From: Bacillota bacterium
GTDB lineage: Bacteria; Bacillota; Clostridia; Christensenellales; CAG-138
Direction: 5' to 3'
Assembly: GCA_023390655.1 (NCBI GenBank)
Contig: JAEWCL010000022.1
Span: 1-64,000, forward strand
Length of the DNA: 64,000 nt
The notes beneath the pieces were generated by a model. The model saw only the letters and a list, made by a program, of their open reading frames with translations. It searched no databases and was not told the origin of the DNA. How positions within the stretch are numbered: the first letter of the stretch is position 1; each line of letters begins with the position of its first letter. This document shows, piece after piece, positions 8,734 through 16,320 of this stretch. Both the position numbers and the translations under genes were made by a program.

Positions 8734-8752
8734 TAAACATAATGGGTAGTTC
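8734..8752 (+). repeat. Repeat R4: single unit of the island repeat
   Basis: TAAACATAATGGGTAGTTC is a one-unit, slightly diverged copy of the island repeat, lying between the thiamin riboswitch and the beta-lactamase-family gene. Confidence 0.6.
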
Positions 8753-8825
8753 GGGGATAGTCTCGTCTCAACGCATGTTGAACTTATGAATAGCTTTGAC
8801 CTCTTTGGATAATAGAAGTAATGTA

Positions 8826-9887
8826 TTAGTCCGATACGACCTTTGCCATCTGTAACGGAACTGTGAATAATTTGCCTGGGGCAGAGAGCTGATTGTTGTC
8901 GCCTACGAAATATAAATCCTTTTCCGGATAATAGTAGGCATAGGCTCCGCTCGCCCCCATATGCCCTATCAGTTCGCCCTTGCATTGAAACAGGCTGGCA
9001 ATGCCCGATATATTCAGTCGTACAAATCCGCCCCCATATTGACCGAGCGGGGGCGCGTATTGTATCGTTGCGAAGCTGCGCAATTGTTGAAATATGCTCT
9101 TATCAAACAACAATCCCCCAAAAAAGCCTTTGATAAATTTCATTAGCTCCCTTGAGGTGCTAATGCATCCGCCGCTCGCCGGAATACTGCGGATTAACAG
9201 GGGAAGAGACAACGCGTTTTGCTTGCAATATATCTTAGGTATGAAATCACTGTCCTTTTCGGGCATATATGTATTTTGAAGATTAAGTGGCTGAAAAACA
9301 TATTTTTTGTACGCGTCATGCAGACTGCCTTTCTCCAGCATCTCAATGATTTTTCCTAACATCTCAAAGTTTAAGTCAGAGTAATGCGCTTTGCCCTGGG
9401 TTCCCGGGACAAATTTCTTGTTGTGCTCTTTGGCAAGCCTTACATATTCCTCAAACGGAACATACTCATCCACCCTTACCATTCTCTTGTTTAGGCAATC
9501 CTTACCTACGGCAAACACATCCGGAAAGCCGGTGTTTTGAAAAAGCAGGTTCCCTACCCTTAAGCGGTCGGAATAGTCTGTTTTTTTATATACATGAAGA
9601 CCTGCCATGGTCTCCCGGTCAAAGAACTTTGAAAGATTATCCTGCAACGATACTCTGCCCTGCTGCAGCAAGTTTAGTATACAGGTGGTTGTAAAGAGCT
9701 TAGACACGCTCGTCAGCACCATCGGCGAGTCGACAGTTCTCCCTCCGTAGCCTTTGTTCCATATAAAATCGCCGTTTGTATTCTCCACATGCATGGAGCA
9801 TTCATAGATCATTTTAGACGCGGTCAGCTTATGAAACACCAGTTCAAATCCGGCTTCATTTCGAGCTCTTTGCGCAGGATTTATCAT
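8826..9887 (-). CDS. Beta-lactamase/penicillin-binding-protein fold serine hydrolase
   Basis: 353 residues of the class C beta-lactamase/esterase family. The nucleophile motif S-x-x-K is seen as SVSK in LTSVSKLF near residue 60. The second motif is YSDLNFEM (Tyr-x-Asn type, here Tyr-Ser-Asp). The third, HxG, is GHMGASGAYAYY near the end. There is no signal peptide, so it is probably cytoplasmic and more likely an esterase or peptidase than a drug-resistance enzyme. Its ATG overlaps the padR stop by four bases, so both genes are one operon under the promoter at 10513-10541. Confidence 0.85.
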   Translation of the reverse strand: MINPAQRARNEAGFELVFHKLTASKMIYECSMHVENTNGDFIWNKGYGGRTVDSPMVLTSVSKLFTTTCILNLLQQGRVSLQDNLSKFFDRETMAGLHVYKKTDYSDRLRVGNLLFQNTGFPDVFAVGKDCLNKRMVRVDEYVPFEEYVRLAKEHNKKFVPGTQGKAHYSDLNFEMLGKIIEMLEKGSLHDAYKKYVFQPLNLQNTYMPEKDSDFIPKIYCKQNALSLPLLIRSIPASGGCISTSRELMKFIKGFFGGLLFDKSIFQQLRSFATIQYAPPLGQYGGGFVRLNISGIASLFQCKGELIGHMGASGAYAYYYPEKDLYFVGDNNQLSAPGKLFTVPLQMAKVVSD

Positions 9888-10489
9888 TTCTCCTCCTCCA
9901 TACTATCCTTAAACTGTTCAAACCATTCTATTTCAAACGCCAATTTGTCGATACCAAGCCTTAATGTAGCACACTGAAACAGCGCGATTCCTTTGATGTA
10001 CTCTACCGGGTCAGCGCATTCATCAAATTGGATTGCGCTATGATCTTTTCTTAACCTATTTACATACTCTTCATCAATGGCAGGGTTATTTTCTATCACT
10101 GAACGAATAGCTTCCAGCGACATCTTTTCCTTTTTCAGTTCGTTTATATACCCGTCAATCAGACCGCTCCAGTTTTCTTTTTCCATAAAGCCCATAAAGA
10201 AAAACTTGCTCAGCTCCATATTCTTATCTTTGTACCGCATGGGCAACGAGATGGCGGAATAAAAAAAACGCTTGCCCGCCAGTGTAACTTCATATACCTT
10301 TTTGTTGATGCCGTTGTCGACATATTCGTCAAATTGTATCATTCCGCTGCCCAACAGTTTTTTGATAGCAGCCTGTATGCTGCCCATGCTATTGCTGCTA
10401 ATGGAAGAAAAGCACATATCAATCATCTTTCTCATCTCATATACCGTGCATTTTTGTATCATGAGCAGCCCTAAGACAATAATGTCCAT
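9884..10489 (-). CDS. PadR-family transcriptional regulator
   Basis: 201 residues. Residues 1-80 are the PadR winged helix (VLGLLMIQKCTVYEMRKMI, then KKVYEVTLAGKRFF for the wing). The remainder is the alpha-helical vinculin-like dimerisation part with MSLEAIRSVIENNP. It is the first gene of a two-gene operon with the serine hydrolase and most likely autoregulates it. AAAGGAG precedes the ATG at 10489. Confidence 0.9.
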   Translation of the reverse strand: MDIIVLGLLMIQKCTVYEMRKMIDMCFSSISSNSMGSIQAAIKKLLGSGMIQFDEYVDNGINKKVYEVTLAGKRFFYSAISLPMRYKDKNMELSKFFFMGFMEKENWSGLIDGYINELKKEKMSLEAIRSVIENNPAIDEEYVNRLRKDHSAIQFDECADPVEYIKGIALFQCATLRLGIDKLAFEIEWFEQFKDSMEEEK

Positions 10490-10512
10490 CTATTCGTCTC
10501 CTTTATAATCTA

Positions 10513-10541
10513 ATAGTAACATTCCTAATAGTATGAGTCAA
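10513..10541 (-). promoter_or_regulatory. Sigma-A type promoter of the padR operon with a repeated CTAATAG
   Basis: On the minus strand TTGACT (10541-10536) and TACTAT (10518-10513) are separated by exactly 17 bases and lie about 20 bases before the padR ribosome binding site. On the plus strand CTAATAG occurs twice over this promoter (from 10510 and from 10524), a plausible operator for the PadR protein; the latter is inference. Confidence 0.65.
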
Positions 10542-10637
10542 CACAAAAATATCCAACCGCTAATTTATTGCTTGCGGGCTGGGTGTTGCGGACATGTGGG
10601 ATTCGAGCCCTAACACCTAAATCCCAAAACACAAAGA

Positions 10638-10667
10638 ACTACCTGCTATTTATGCCGGTAGTCTTTT
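10638..10667 (+). terminator. Terminator-like hairpin without an obvious upstream gene
   Basis: ACTACC pairs with GGTAGT, with a further GC/GC pair inside the loop, and CTTTT follows. No intact plus-strand gene lies before it. Just upstream (10574-10611) a GGTGTT/AACACC pair encloses a TTCGAGC sequence like a tRNA T-loop, but no tRNA fold can be made. It may be the tail of a lost gene. Confidence 0.4.
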
Positions 10668-10725
10668 ATGCTAATCCGTAAATTAAAAATGCTCATCCCA
10701 GTTGGGAACATTGGTGGAGGCGGGG

Positions 10726-11012
10726 GAGAGTCTTGCGAATTACATGGCCAGATGATGGAGCGATAGCTTTTAGGGTATGCCATTGCGACAGCGTATACCG
10801 TATTGGGGTAGCCTCCGATTTTAGCAAGCAAATGGGTTTCTTTCGATCAGGCATATTATATCGACGACAGGATGTTTGAAACAGAACAAGAGTTCCTCTC
10901 TTATCCACTTAAAAATGGTGTAACTCTTGCCAACATTCCGTCACTTACTATATTGTCTGCGGATGATTCGGACCCACGGCCACTGATAGACATTCTGTTG
11001 CACGAAAGTTGA
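10726..11012 (+). pseudogene. Frameshifted gene remnant of unknown family
   Basis: Two overlapping frames without starts read like one broken protein. One, from about 10726, gives a stretch with LRITWPDDGAIAFRVC and stops at about 10877. The other, from about 10815, continues with SFDQAYYIDDRMFETEQEFL and SADDSDPRPLIDIL to a TGA near 11010. The composition is protein-like, and neither frame is opposite a real gene. I do not recognise the family. The fragment ends about 75 bases before repeat R5. Confidence 0.3.
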
Positions 11013-11086
11013 TGTCTGTGACTTTCTGGATGTAAAGAGAAAAACCAGGATCCGTTTAGGTAAATGAATAGGATACAACAAGGATA

Positions 11087-11105
11087 TAAACATAATCGGA
11101 AGCTC
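11087..11105 (+). repeat. Repeat R5: single unit of the island repeat
   Basis: TAAACATAATCGGAAGCTC differs from the R2 unit by one base over this core. It lies 30 bases downstream of the stop of the DUF6487 gene. Confidence 0.65.
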
Positions 11106-11135
11106 GTGAAAGGTAGCACTACCTATTTTACATAG

Positions 11136-11363
11136 CTAGAATTTTGAAATTCCCGTGTTACATTTCCTGCACACATAAAATTCAAGTCTTGTATTTTCGG
11201 GAAACGGCCTCCTACCCAATAGTAATCCGTTACGGGTTTTTACAGTATTTTTCGTTATGGTTAGCGGCAGCTTTTCACCCGATGGTAGCCACATAAGACC
11301 ACAATCTTTTCTGCCGTAAATAAAGCCTTGTTCCATCTCGGTTCTGCAAAATGGGCATTGCAT
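11136..11363 (-). CDS. DUF6487-type small zinc-ribbon protein
   Basis: 75 residues. CPFCRTEMEQG at the N-terminus and CRKC near the C-terminus give a four-Cys zinc site, with a WLPSGEK core typical of this small Clostridia/Bacilli family. GAGGTG lies before the ATG at 11363. It is flanked by repeats R5 and R6 and shares no operon. The function is unknown. From 11364 to 11601 no gene is seen. Confidence 0.75.
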   Translation of the reverse strand: MQCPFCRTEMEQGFIYGRKDCGLMWLPSGEKLPLTITKNTVKTRNGLLLGRRPFPENTRLEFYVCRKCNTGISKF

Positions 11364-11601
11364 ATATCTTCACCTCACAAAATAGTCCTGCTCAAATATA
11401 ACATAAAATCAGGTTGAAGACGCAGTCCTGCATCTTTTTTTCAATAGAATTATTGTGCGACCAATCGAAATTCGAGTCTGTGATTTTTTACCACTGTATT
11501 GAGACGGTTTATTTTATCTTTCTCTGCGCTGGGGGAAGGGCCATTCTGATGGTTCGGTACATGATTAATTTAACATCTGTTTCCATGTACTATAGAATGG
11601 G

Positions 11602-11655
11602 TTAAACATAATCGGAAGTTGAGATAAGATGGAAATAAACATAATCTTAAGACAA
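11602..11655 (+). repeat. Repeat array R6: two units of the island repeat
   Basis: CATAAT cores start at 11607 and 11640, a 33-bp spacing. The first is TTAAACATAATCGGAAGTTG; the second (AATAAACATAATCTTAAG) has diverged after the core. The array separates the DUF6487 gene from the VOC gene. Confidence 0.7.
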
Positions 11656-11677
11656 AAATAAGTTATATTATAGGTTG

Positions 11678-12100
11678 TTAACCCTGACTGGGGACTTCTT
11701 CGGCAACGATGTTCCAGCTTATGCCGTACCTATCAGCAAGCCCCGCATGAAATGAACTATAAAATGTTTCTGTCGGTGGCAGAGTAATATGAGCGTCAAT
11801 ACTCAAAACGTCGAAAATTCGTTGAGCCTCTTTTGCTGAAGATACTTTTGTAGTTAATCTTATTATATTACCTTTGGATATTGGCTCTGCTGCCTCATCT
11901 GCAAACCAAAAAACTGCATCACAGATTGTCATCTCAGCATGTAAAATCCAGTCTTTTAGATTTGTCGGTGGAGTAGTAACACCCTCCGGTACATAATCCC
12001 CATATGGCAGTGTCATCTGAACTTTAGAATTAAAAGCGGTCTGGTAAAATTCCAAGGCTTCACTGCAATTCCCTGCAAATGTGATATAGGGTGTGACCAT
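11678..12100 (-). CDS. PhnB-like VOC/glyoxalase-fold protein
   Basis: 140 residues from the ATG at 12100, chosen because GGAGG lies 6-10 bases before it; nine upstream in-frame codons lack such a site. MVTPYITFAGNCSEALEFYQ is the N-terminal strand-helix of PhnB/3-demethylubiquinone-methyltransferase-like VOC proteins, and NIVAEE follows the last strand. Metal ligands are not clearly conserved. A more diverged family member lies at 28968 outside the island. The function is unknown. Confidence 0.8.
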   Translation of the reverse strand: MVTPYITFAGNCSEALEFYQTAFNSKVQMTLPYGDYVPEGVTTPPTNLKDWILHAEMTICDAVFWFADEAAEPISKGNIIRLTTKVSSAKEAQRIFDVLSIDAHITLPPTETFYSSFHAGLADRYGISWNIVAEEVPSQG

Positions 12101-12164
12101 ATTACTACCTCCAATTAAATAAATCACAACTTCTGCTTAATAAGTTTTATCGATAAATCTGAGA

Positions 12165-12184
12165 TTAAACATAATGCGAAGTTT
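12165..12184 (+). repeat. Repeat R7: single unit truncating an AlbA_2-domain gene
   Basis: TTAAACATAATGCGAAGTTT is identical to the final unit of R2 and R3 over this core. On its right it directly abuts the broken end of the AlbA_2 fragment, which marks it as a rearrangement junction. Confidence 0.7.
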
Positions 12185-12185
12185 G

Positions 12186-12355
12186 CATCACCTTCATCTT
12201 TATGTTCGGTGTGGCTTTTTCGATCGCCAGAGCACTGATTTCCTGTCTCATCATAACAGGATCATAGTTGTTGCGCTTAAACTCAAGCCACTGCGTTTCA
12301 TTTGACAGCTTGCGCAGTTCGTTTACTAATCTATCAATATTTTCTGTTTACTCAT
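12186..12355 (-). pseudogene. Truncated and frameshifted AlbA_2/Schlafen-type gene
   Basis: The ATG at 12355 overlaps the DUF4238 stop (ATGA), so this was the next gene of that operon. After eight codons one T is missing (GATTAGTA). The frame then continues with LVNELRKLSNETQWLEFKR and NNYDP, the N-terminal signature of AlbA_2 (divergent AAA-4, Schlafen-like) proteins. The sequence ends abruptly at repeat R7 after about 55 codons, whereas intact proteins have several hundred. It is not functional. Confidence 0.7.
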
Positions 12356-13278
12356 ATTCCTTTGCGCTCTTGGAATTGTTTCATCATGCCGACTGATCGA
12401 GCGAATGCGTGTTGATAACACTGGCTAATCTGTTTTTTGTTTATTGAGGAAATAAAATCGATTTCTTTGCAAGCATCCAGATTAATGAGATGACAGTCCT
12501 GATTCGAAAGCACTCCAAAGTAGGCTAACGGATGGACAGCACATAGGAGCAATTTTGGCGAGATCGGATAATAAATCATTGTGGTCGGCTTTATGAGTCC
12601 ATTGTCAAATGGACGGGCGTTATTCGTAATACTATTGATGAACATGACCGGGTTATCACTGGTTATGAATTCCATATTCCCTTGTATTCGATAGATGAGA
12701 AAATCTCGGCTGCAAAGGATTCCAGCGTATTGTGCAATTCTATCCGAATCCAGCGTAACGTCCATAGCCGTCTGCTTGAAGTAATAGTCATCGTTTGCGA
12801 ATGCTTCCAGCAGCTTATTTTGCTCATTGCTAAGCGGCCCGAACAAGGTTTTAGCTTTATCTATTGCTTCCGGCAGATAATCCGCATAAAGCTTTTGCTC
12901 ATACTCGCGGCTTTGCTTTCCGCGGAGTAGCTGCACGACCATAATAACCGCAAGTTGCGCCTTTTCAGAGGGACTTATAACTGTTGCTCCGTTTTGCACC
13001 AAAATGTTCGTTTGAGAAATTACCTTTGATAAAAGTTTCCCCATAAGTGGCTCTATACTGGAAGCATAGGTATATTCCCAGTAATATGGATCTTCAAGCT
13101 TTTCCAATGTATAGAAATCATTTTCTGCACCTACGGCACGAACTCCAGTCGAGAATATCCGGCGTTCATACTTGTCCATCACTGCAATACAACCGTGTAA
13201 ATCACAGAAATTTTTTAAATATACCTGAGGCACATGATGCTGTCTGGTAGGCTTGTTTTCTTTACCGATCTTTCTCAC
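12352..13278 (-). CDS. DUF4238 protein, putative antiphage factor
   Basis: 308 residues. The N-terminus PTRQHHVPQVYLKNFCD is the DUF4238 hallmark, and FITSDNPVMFIN in the middle is a second conserved block. Proteins of this family have been found as single-gene antiphage systems in phage-satellite hotspots, but the mechanism is not established. The start is a GTG at 13278; GAGGTG overlaps it, so an ATC six codons on cannot be excluded. The neighbours are defence-like genes in the same orientation. It was followed by an AlbA_2 gene now broken. Confidence 0.8.
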   Translation of the reverse strand: MRKIGKENKPTRQHHVPQVYLKNFCDLHGCIAVMDKYERRIFSTGVRAVGAENDFYTLEKLEDPYYWEYTYASSIEPLMGKLLSKVISQTNILVQNGATVISPSEKAQLAVIMVVQLLRGKQSREYEQKLYADYLPEAIDKAKTLFGPLSNEQNKLLEAFANDDYYFKQTAMDVTLDSDRIAQYAGILCSRDFLIYRIQGNMEFITSDNPVMFINSITNNARPFDNGLIKPTTMIYYPISPKLLLCAVHPLAYFGVLSNQDCHLINLDACKEIDFISSINKKQISQCYQHAFARSVGMMKQFQERKGI

Positions 13279-13377
13279 CTCAATTCTGCTTAAAACAAAA
13301 ATCGATCACTCCATCGCTTTACCTGCCTTTGGCTGTAAACTGAATAGCAATAGATTCTTCGTGTTGCTCTTAATAAC

Positions 13378-13494
13378 TTATTGTTCTGTTTCGCATACAA
13401 GCTTTTGATCCAGCAGATACTTTATTAGCGAAATAGAGAGTGCCTTTTCCAATTTCAAGCAATGCGCTTTCAATTGGTCTATCGTGATATAGGA
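13378..13494 (-). pseudogene. Short C-terminal gene fragment
   Basis: A frame opened after a TGA encodes about 38 residues ending IKYLLDQKLVCETEQ, with helix-like composition (DQLKAHCLKLEKALSI). It has no start codon. A 42-codon ORF with a good AAGGAG site overlaps it in another frame (13370-13498), but its composition is less protein-like. I read this as the tail of a lost gene between the HEPN and DUF4238 genes. Confidence 0.3.
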
Positions 13495-13521
13495 TCATCG
13501 GGTCTCTTCTCCTTTTTTTGT

Positions 13522-15300
13522 TCACTGCTTGTCTATATAGGCAGCGCATGAGGGACAGAATCCGTGCTCAAGCGCATCCGCATCTACCAATTCGCCGCAA
13601 CGTTCACATTTCACCAGTTCATTTTCATATCCACAATAACAACACCGACCTATAGGTAGGAAAGTTTCATCGATGGATACGCCAAACTTTCCGCATTGCT
13701 CACAGGGGAAGTCGGCGACAAACTGCACCGCGCCCTTGTTCTCGTAGGCAAGTGCGTCAAGCTTTGCCGGATAAGGATTTAAAGAGTCAATGGTATCAAA
13801 CAGTTCATCTCGAAAATCATCCAGTTCAGAAGTATCGTACTCGGAATCATCGGTGGCTACCATGATACCCTCTTCACCCTCATAGCCGTTCCCATTGTGG
13901 AAATGTACTTCTGCCTTGCAGATGTCATCTCCGGCTCCATCTTTTGCAACTATATAGCAAGTGCTGTCTTCACCGAGGTCATCATCGACAGAATACTGCG
14001 CTATAGTATCAATCCTTGCACTGCCATCCTCCACTGCCGGGCATAATATCGAGAAAACGACCTCCCCCTCAGTGGGTGTGGCGAAATCGGAAATTTCATA
14101 ACAAACATCTAAATGATACCGTTGATAGACGGCACCGAAAAGATCATGCAGAACTTCATCAAACCAGTCTTTGATTCCACTTTCATCCAGTATGTCCATC
14201 CCAGTCTCACTCGCCAGTCGATCACGATAATACTCGCGCTCGTATTTGGCATCTTCATGTTCTGCTTCCCATGTTTGAAGTACTTCATCTGCTGTCTCTT
14301 CACGCTCAAACTTGGCATCGGCTGATAAGATGAGTGAGCCCATAGTCTTAAAATCCTTTAGAATTACCTGATAGGCACTCCACGACAGCACTTTGCTGTG
14401 GGCAACATGATTCCGATCTTCGATGAAGGCGTGGGCAGCAGTTTTGAAGGCATCCGGATCATCAATGTACGGGACGAAAAGATCATCCCATATTATTTTA
14501 TCTACAGTCCGCCGGGCTTTGATATAATCAGCTACGCTGCCACCTTTGACCTTTTGTTTGGCTCCCATCTCCTGAACCTTTGCATAATCTTGTCGGCTCA
14601 GGATAACATTATCTTTGAAGATAGCACCCTCGAATATTACCCCTGCCAAAGTTTCAAGCGTCATGGAGAGAAAATCTGCATTGATATTGTCAAACTCAGG
14701 AACACGCTGAATGAACTTTTCTTTCAGGCTCTTTACTGATTCAGCATCTTTCTCCAGCCCGGCTTTTTTGATCCAGTTTACACCAAGAAAGTGAATCAGC
14801 ACTTTGCTGGCGAAGGCCCTCAGGTTGTTTTCAACTGTGAATGCCTTTTCATAGGCTTCTTTACATAGCGCGGCCGCTTGCTCATCCACAAGCCATGTGC
14901 ATTCCTGCCAGTCAGGGAAGAGCCGGTTCTTCAGCGCAATTTTCAGATCTTCGAGCTTCTGGTCGTAACTCTCCGTTTCTGGCGCCGTGATGGCAATTTC
15001 CAGACGAGCCACTTCACCGTTATAGGTGTTGATGGCGAAGGATATGTTGTACTCGGAACCAACTGTTGAAGAGAGCGTAAACGTCTCATTTGCAATGCGC
15101 TCACGTGAGCCGAGGTATATTTTATTAGCCCAGTCTGAAGGTGCGAGGGCATTGAACACATCCGTTACAATATTCTTGCAGTAGTCATCACCATGGTAAT
15201 GTTCTACATGGATGTCTTCAAATTCTTCAGAATGCTCCATCGTCCAGGTATACAACTGATCCATATTCTTAATGCCGTCCATTGACAATAATATACGCAT
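13522..15300 (-). CDS. HEPN-domain protein with C-terminal zinc ribbons, putative defence RNase
   Basis: 592 residues. Residues 150-310 are helical and resemble HEPN domains (VENNLRAFASKVLIHFLGVN, then the R-x4-H motif RNHVAH at 296-301 that is the catalytic signature of HEPN RNases). An acidic middle region follows. The last 60 residues hold at least three CxxC pairs (CEQCG, CCYCG, CERCG, CPSC), i.e. zinc ribbons. HEPN RNases commonly cut tRNA or mRNA in toxin and phage-defence systems. It stands 111 bases after the nuclease-like gene, same strand. The function is inferred from the motif. Confidence 0.65.
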   Translation of the reverse strand: MRILLSMDGIKNMDQLYTWTMEHSEEFEDIHVEHYHGDDYCKNIVTDVFNALAPSDWANKIYLGSRERIANETFTLSSTVGSEYNISFAINTYNGEVARLEIAITAPETESYDQKLEDLKIALKNRLFPDWQECTWLVDEQAAALCKEAYEKAFTVENNLRAFASKVLIHFLGVNWIKKAGLEKDAESVKSLKEKFIQRVPEFDNINADFLSMTLETLAGVIFEGAIFKDNVILSRQDYAKVQEMGAKQKVKGGSVADYIKARRTVDKIIWDDLFVPYIDDPDAFKTAAHAFIEDRNHVAHSKVLSWSAYQVILKDFKTMGSLILSADAKFEREETADEVLQTWEAEHEDAKYEREYYRDRLASETGMDILDESGIKDWFDEVLHDLFGAVYQRYHLDVCYEISDFATPTEGEVVFSILCPAVEDGSARIDTIAQYSVDDDLGEDSTCYIVAKDGAGDDICKAEVHFHNGNGYEGEEGIMVATDDSEYDTSELDDFRDELFDTIDSLNPYPAKLDALAYENKGAVQFVADFPCEQCGKFGVSIDETFLPIGRCCYCGYENELVKCERCGELVDADALEHGFCPSCAAYIDKQ

Positions 15301-15411
15301 TTTACTGTTTGCCTCCCTTTCCTTGCTTTCTTTCCCAATGTGAAATTTCTAACTTTTGTTAATAATCCTGCTGATATGGATAAAGAGAAGCTGATGTTTT
15401 AATAATATGGA

Positions 15412-16320
15412 TCAATGAATCCTAACGCAAATATGATACAAATTAACCGTTCTGCCCGATCGGTTGTGAACAGTTTTCATTATCTTCAACTCCGAATACC
15501 CATACTCATTATCTATACTCGTGTCAGATGAAAGCAACGGAACGTCATAACTGTAATTCGCAACATGAGCGGAGTAATTACTCCAAAATGATGCAAAATT
15601 CGCAACTTTTACATACGACAAGCAGATGTTAAATCTATTACCAGATGTGTCATATAAAAACACCTTATCGATATGTTTATTGATATAGCTCATATTAACG
15701 GAATCAAGGTTCATCGCTTCAATGACGGTAAAAGGAAATCCGTCCTTTGACACAAAGATGTCTATCTCACCCGCATCCTTTCCGGTCGATGAACTGCCGC
15801 GCCGGGTTTGGTCTTTTACGCCATAACCAATAGCTCCAAGAATATCTCCAATATAATCATTGCGCTCATCTTCGCTTGAATTGGAATATAGTTTTCTTGC
15901 TTGTAAATTTAGGCAAGCTCTGACTACATTTTTAACGAAAGCACCTTGTGAGTCGAGGTCTTTTGTGAATCCCAAAGAGAGGGCTTCTTCGCTGTTTTTA
16001 AGCATGATTATGAAAATATTTTTACCATTAATGTAAACATTCCCATACTCCGCTTCAATTTCATACGATATAAGGTTTAGAGCGGTTGATATAGGTTCTT
16101 TTGCACGCTCGTGAATCGTGGAGCTTACTCCTTCAATTTCATAACGGTCTATGGTTTTCGTGACCCCCATCACGACATAGCCATATTCTTCGGAATGATT
16201 AAGCGCTTGAAGCATATATAAAGCTAATTCATAAGGTTTTAGCTCCATACCTATTCCGACTAAGTTTCTAGCAGATGTAGTGCTTAACAATTTGCCGATG
16301 GTATCTCTTTCAATCATCAT
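15412..16320 (-). CDS. Restriction-endonuclease-like partner of the sacsin-type ATPase
   Basis: 302 residues. A helical N-terminal half is followed at 184-203 by a GEIDIF stretch and then FTVIEAM. This is the layout of a PD-(D/E)xK nuclease core (Asp187, Glu201), but the usual Lys is Met, so activity is uncertain. The start ATGATG at 16320 lies inside the end of the ATPase gene (11-base overlap), with AAGGAG in that gene's last codons as ribosome binding site. The tight coupling means the two proteins almost certainly work together. I know no named system with exactly this pair. Confidence 0.6.
   Translation of the reverse strand: MMIERDTIGKLLSTTSARNLVGIGMELKPYELALYMLQALNHSEEYGYVVMGVTKTIDRYEIEGVSSTIHERAKEPISTALNLISYEIEAEYGNVYINGKNIFIIMLKNSEEALSLGFTKDLDSQGAFVKNVVRACLNLQARKLYSNSSEDERNDYIGDILGAIGYGVKDQTRRGSSSTGKDAGEIDIFVSKDGFPFTVIEAMNLDSVNMSYINKHIDKVFLYDTSGNRFNICLSYVKVANFASFWSNYSAHVANYSYDVPLLSSDTSIDNEYGYSELKIMKTVHNRSGRTVNLYHICVRIH

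Noticed and set aside
13370..13498. 42-codon small protein gene with a good ribosome binding site
   Set aside because: The overlapping frame at 13378-13494 is more protein-like and lacks a start, so both are better read as one gene remnant.
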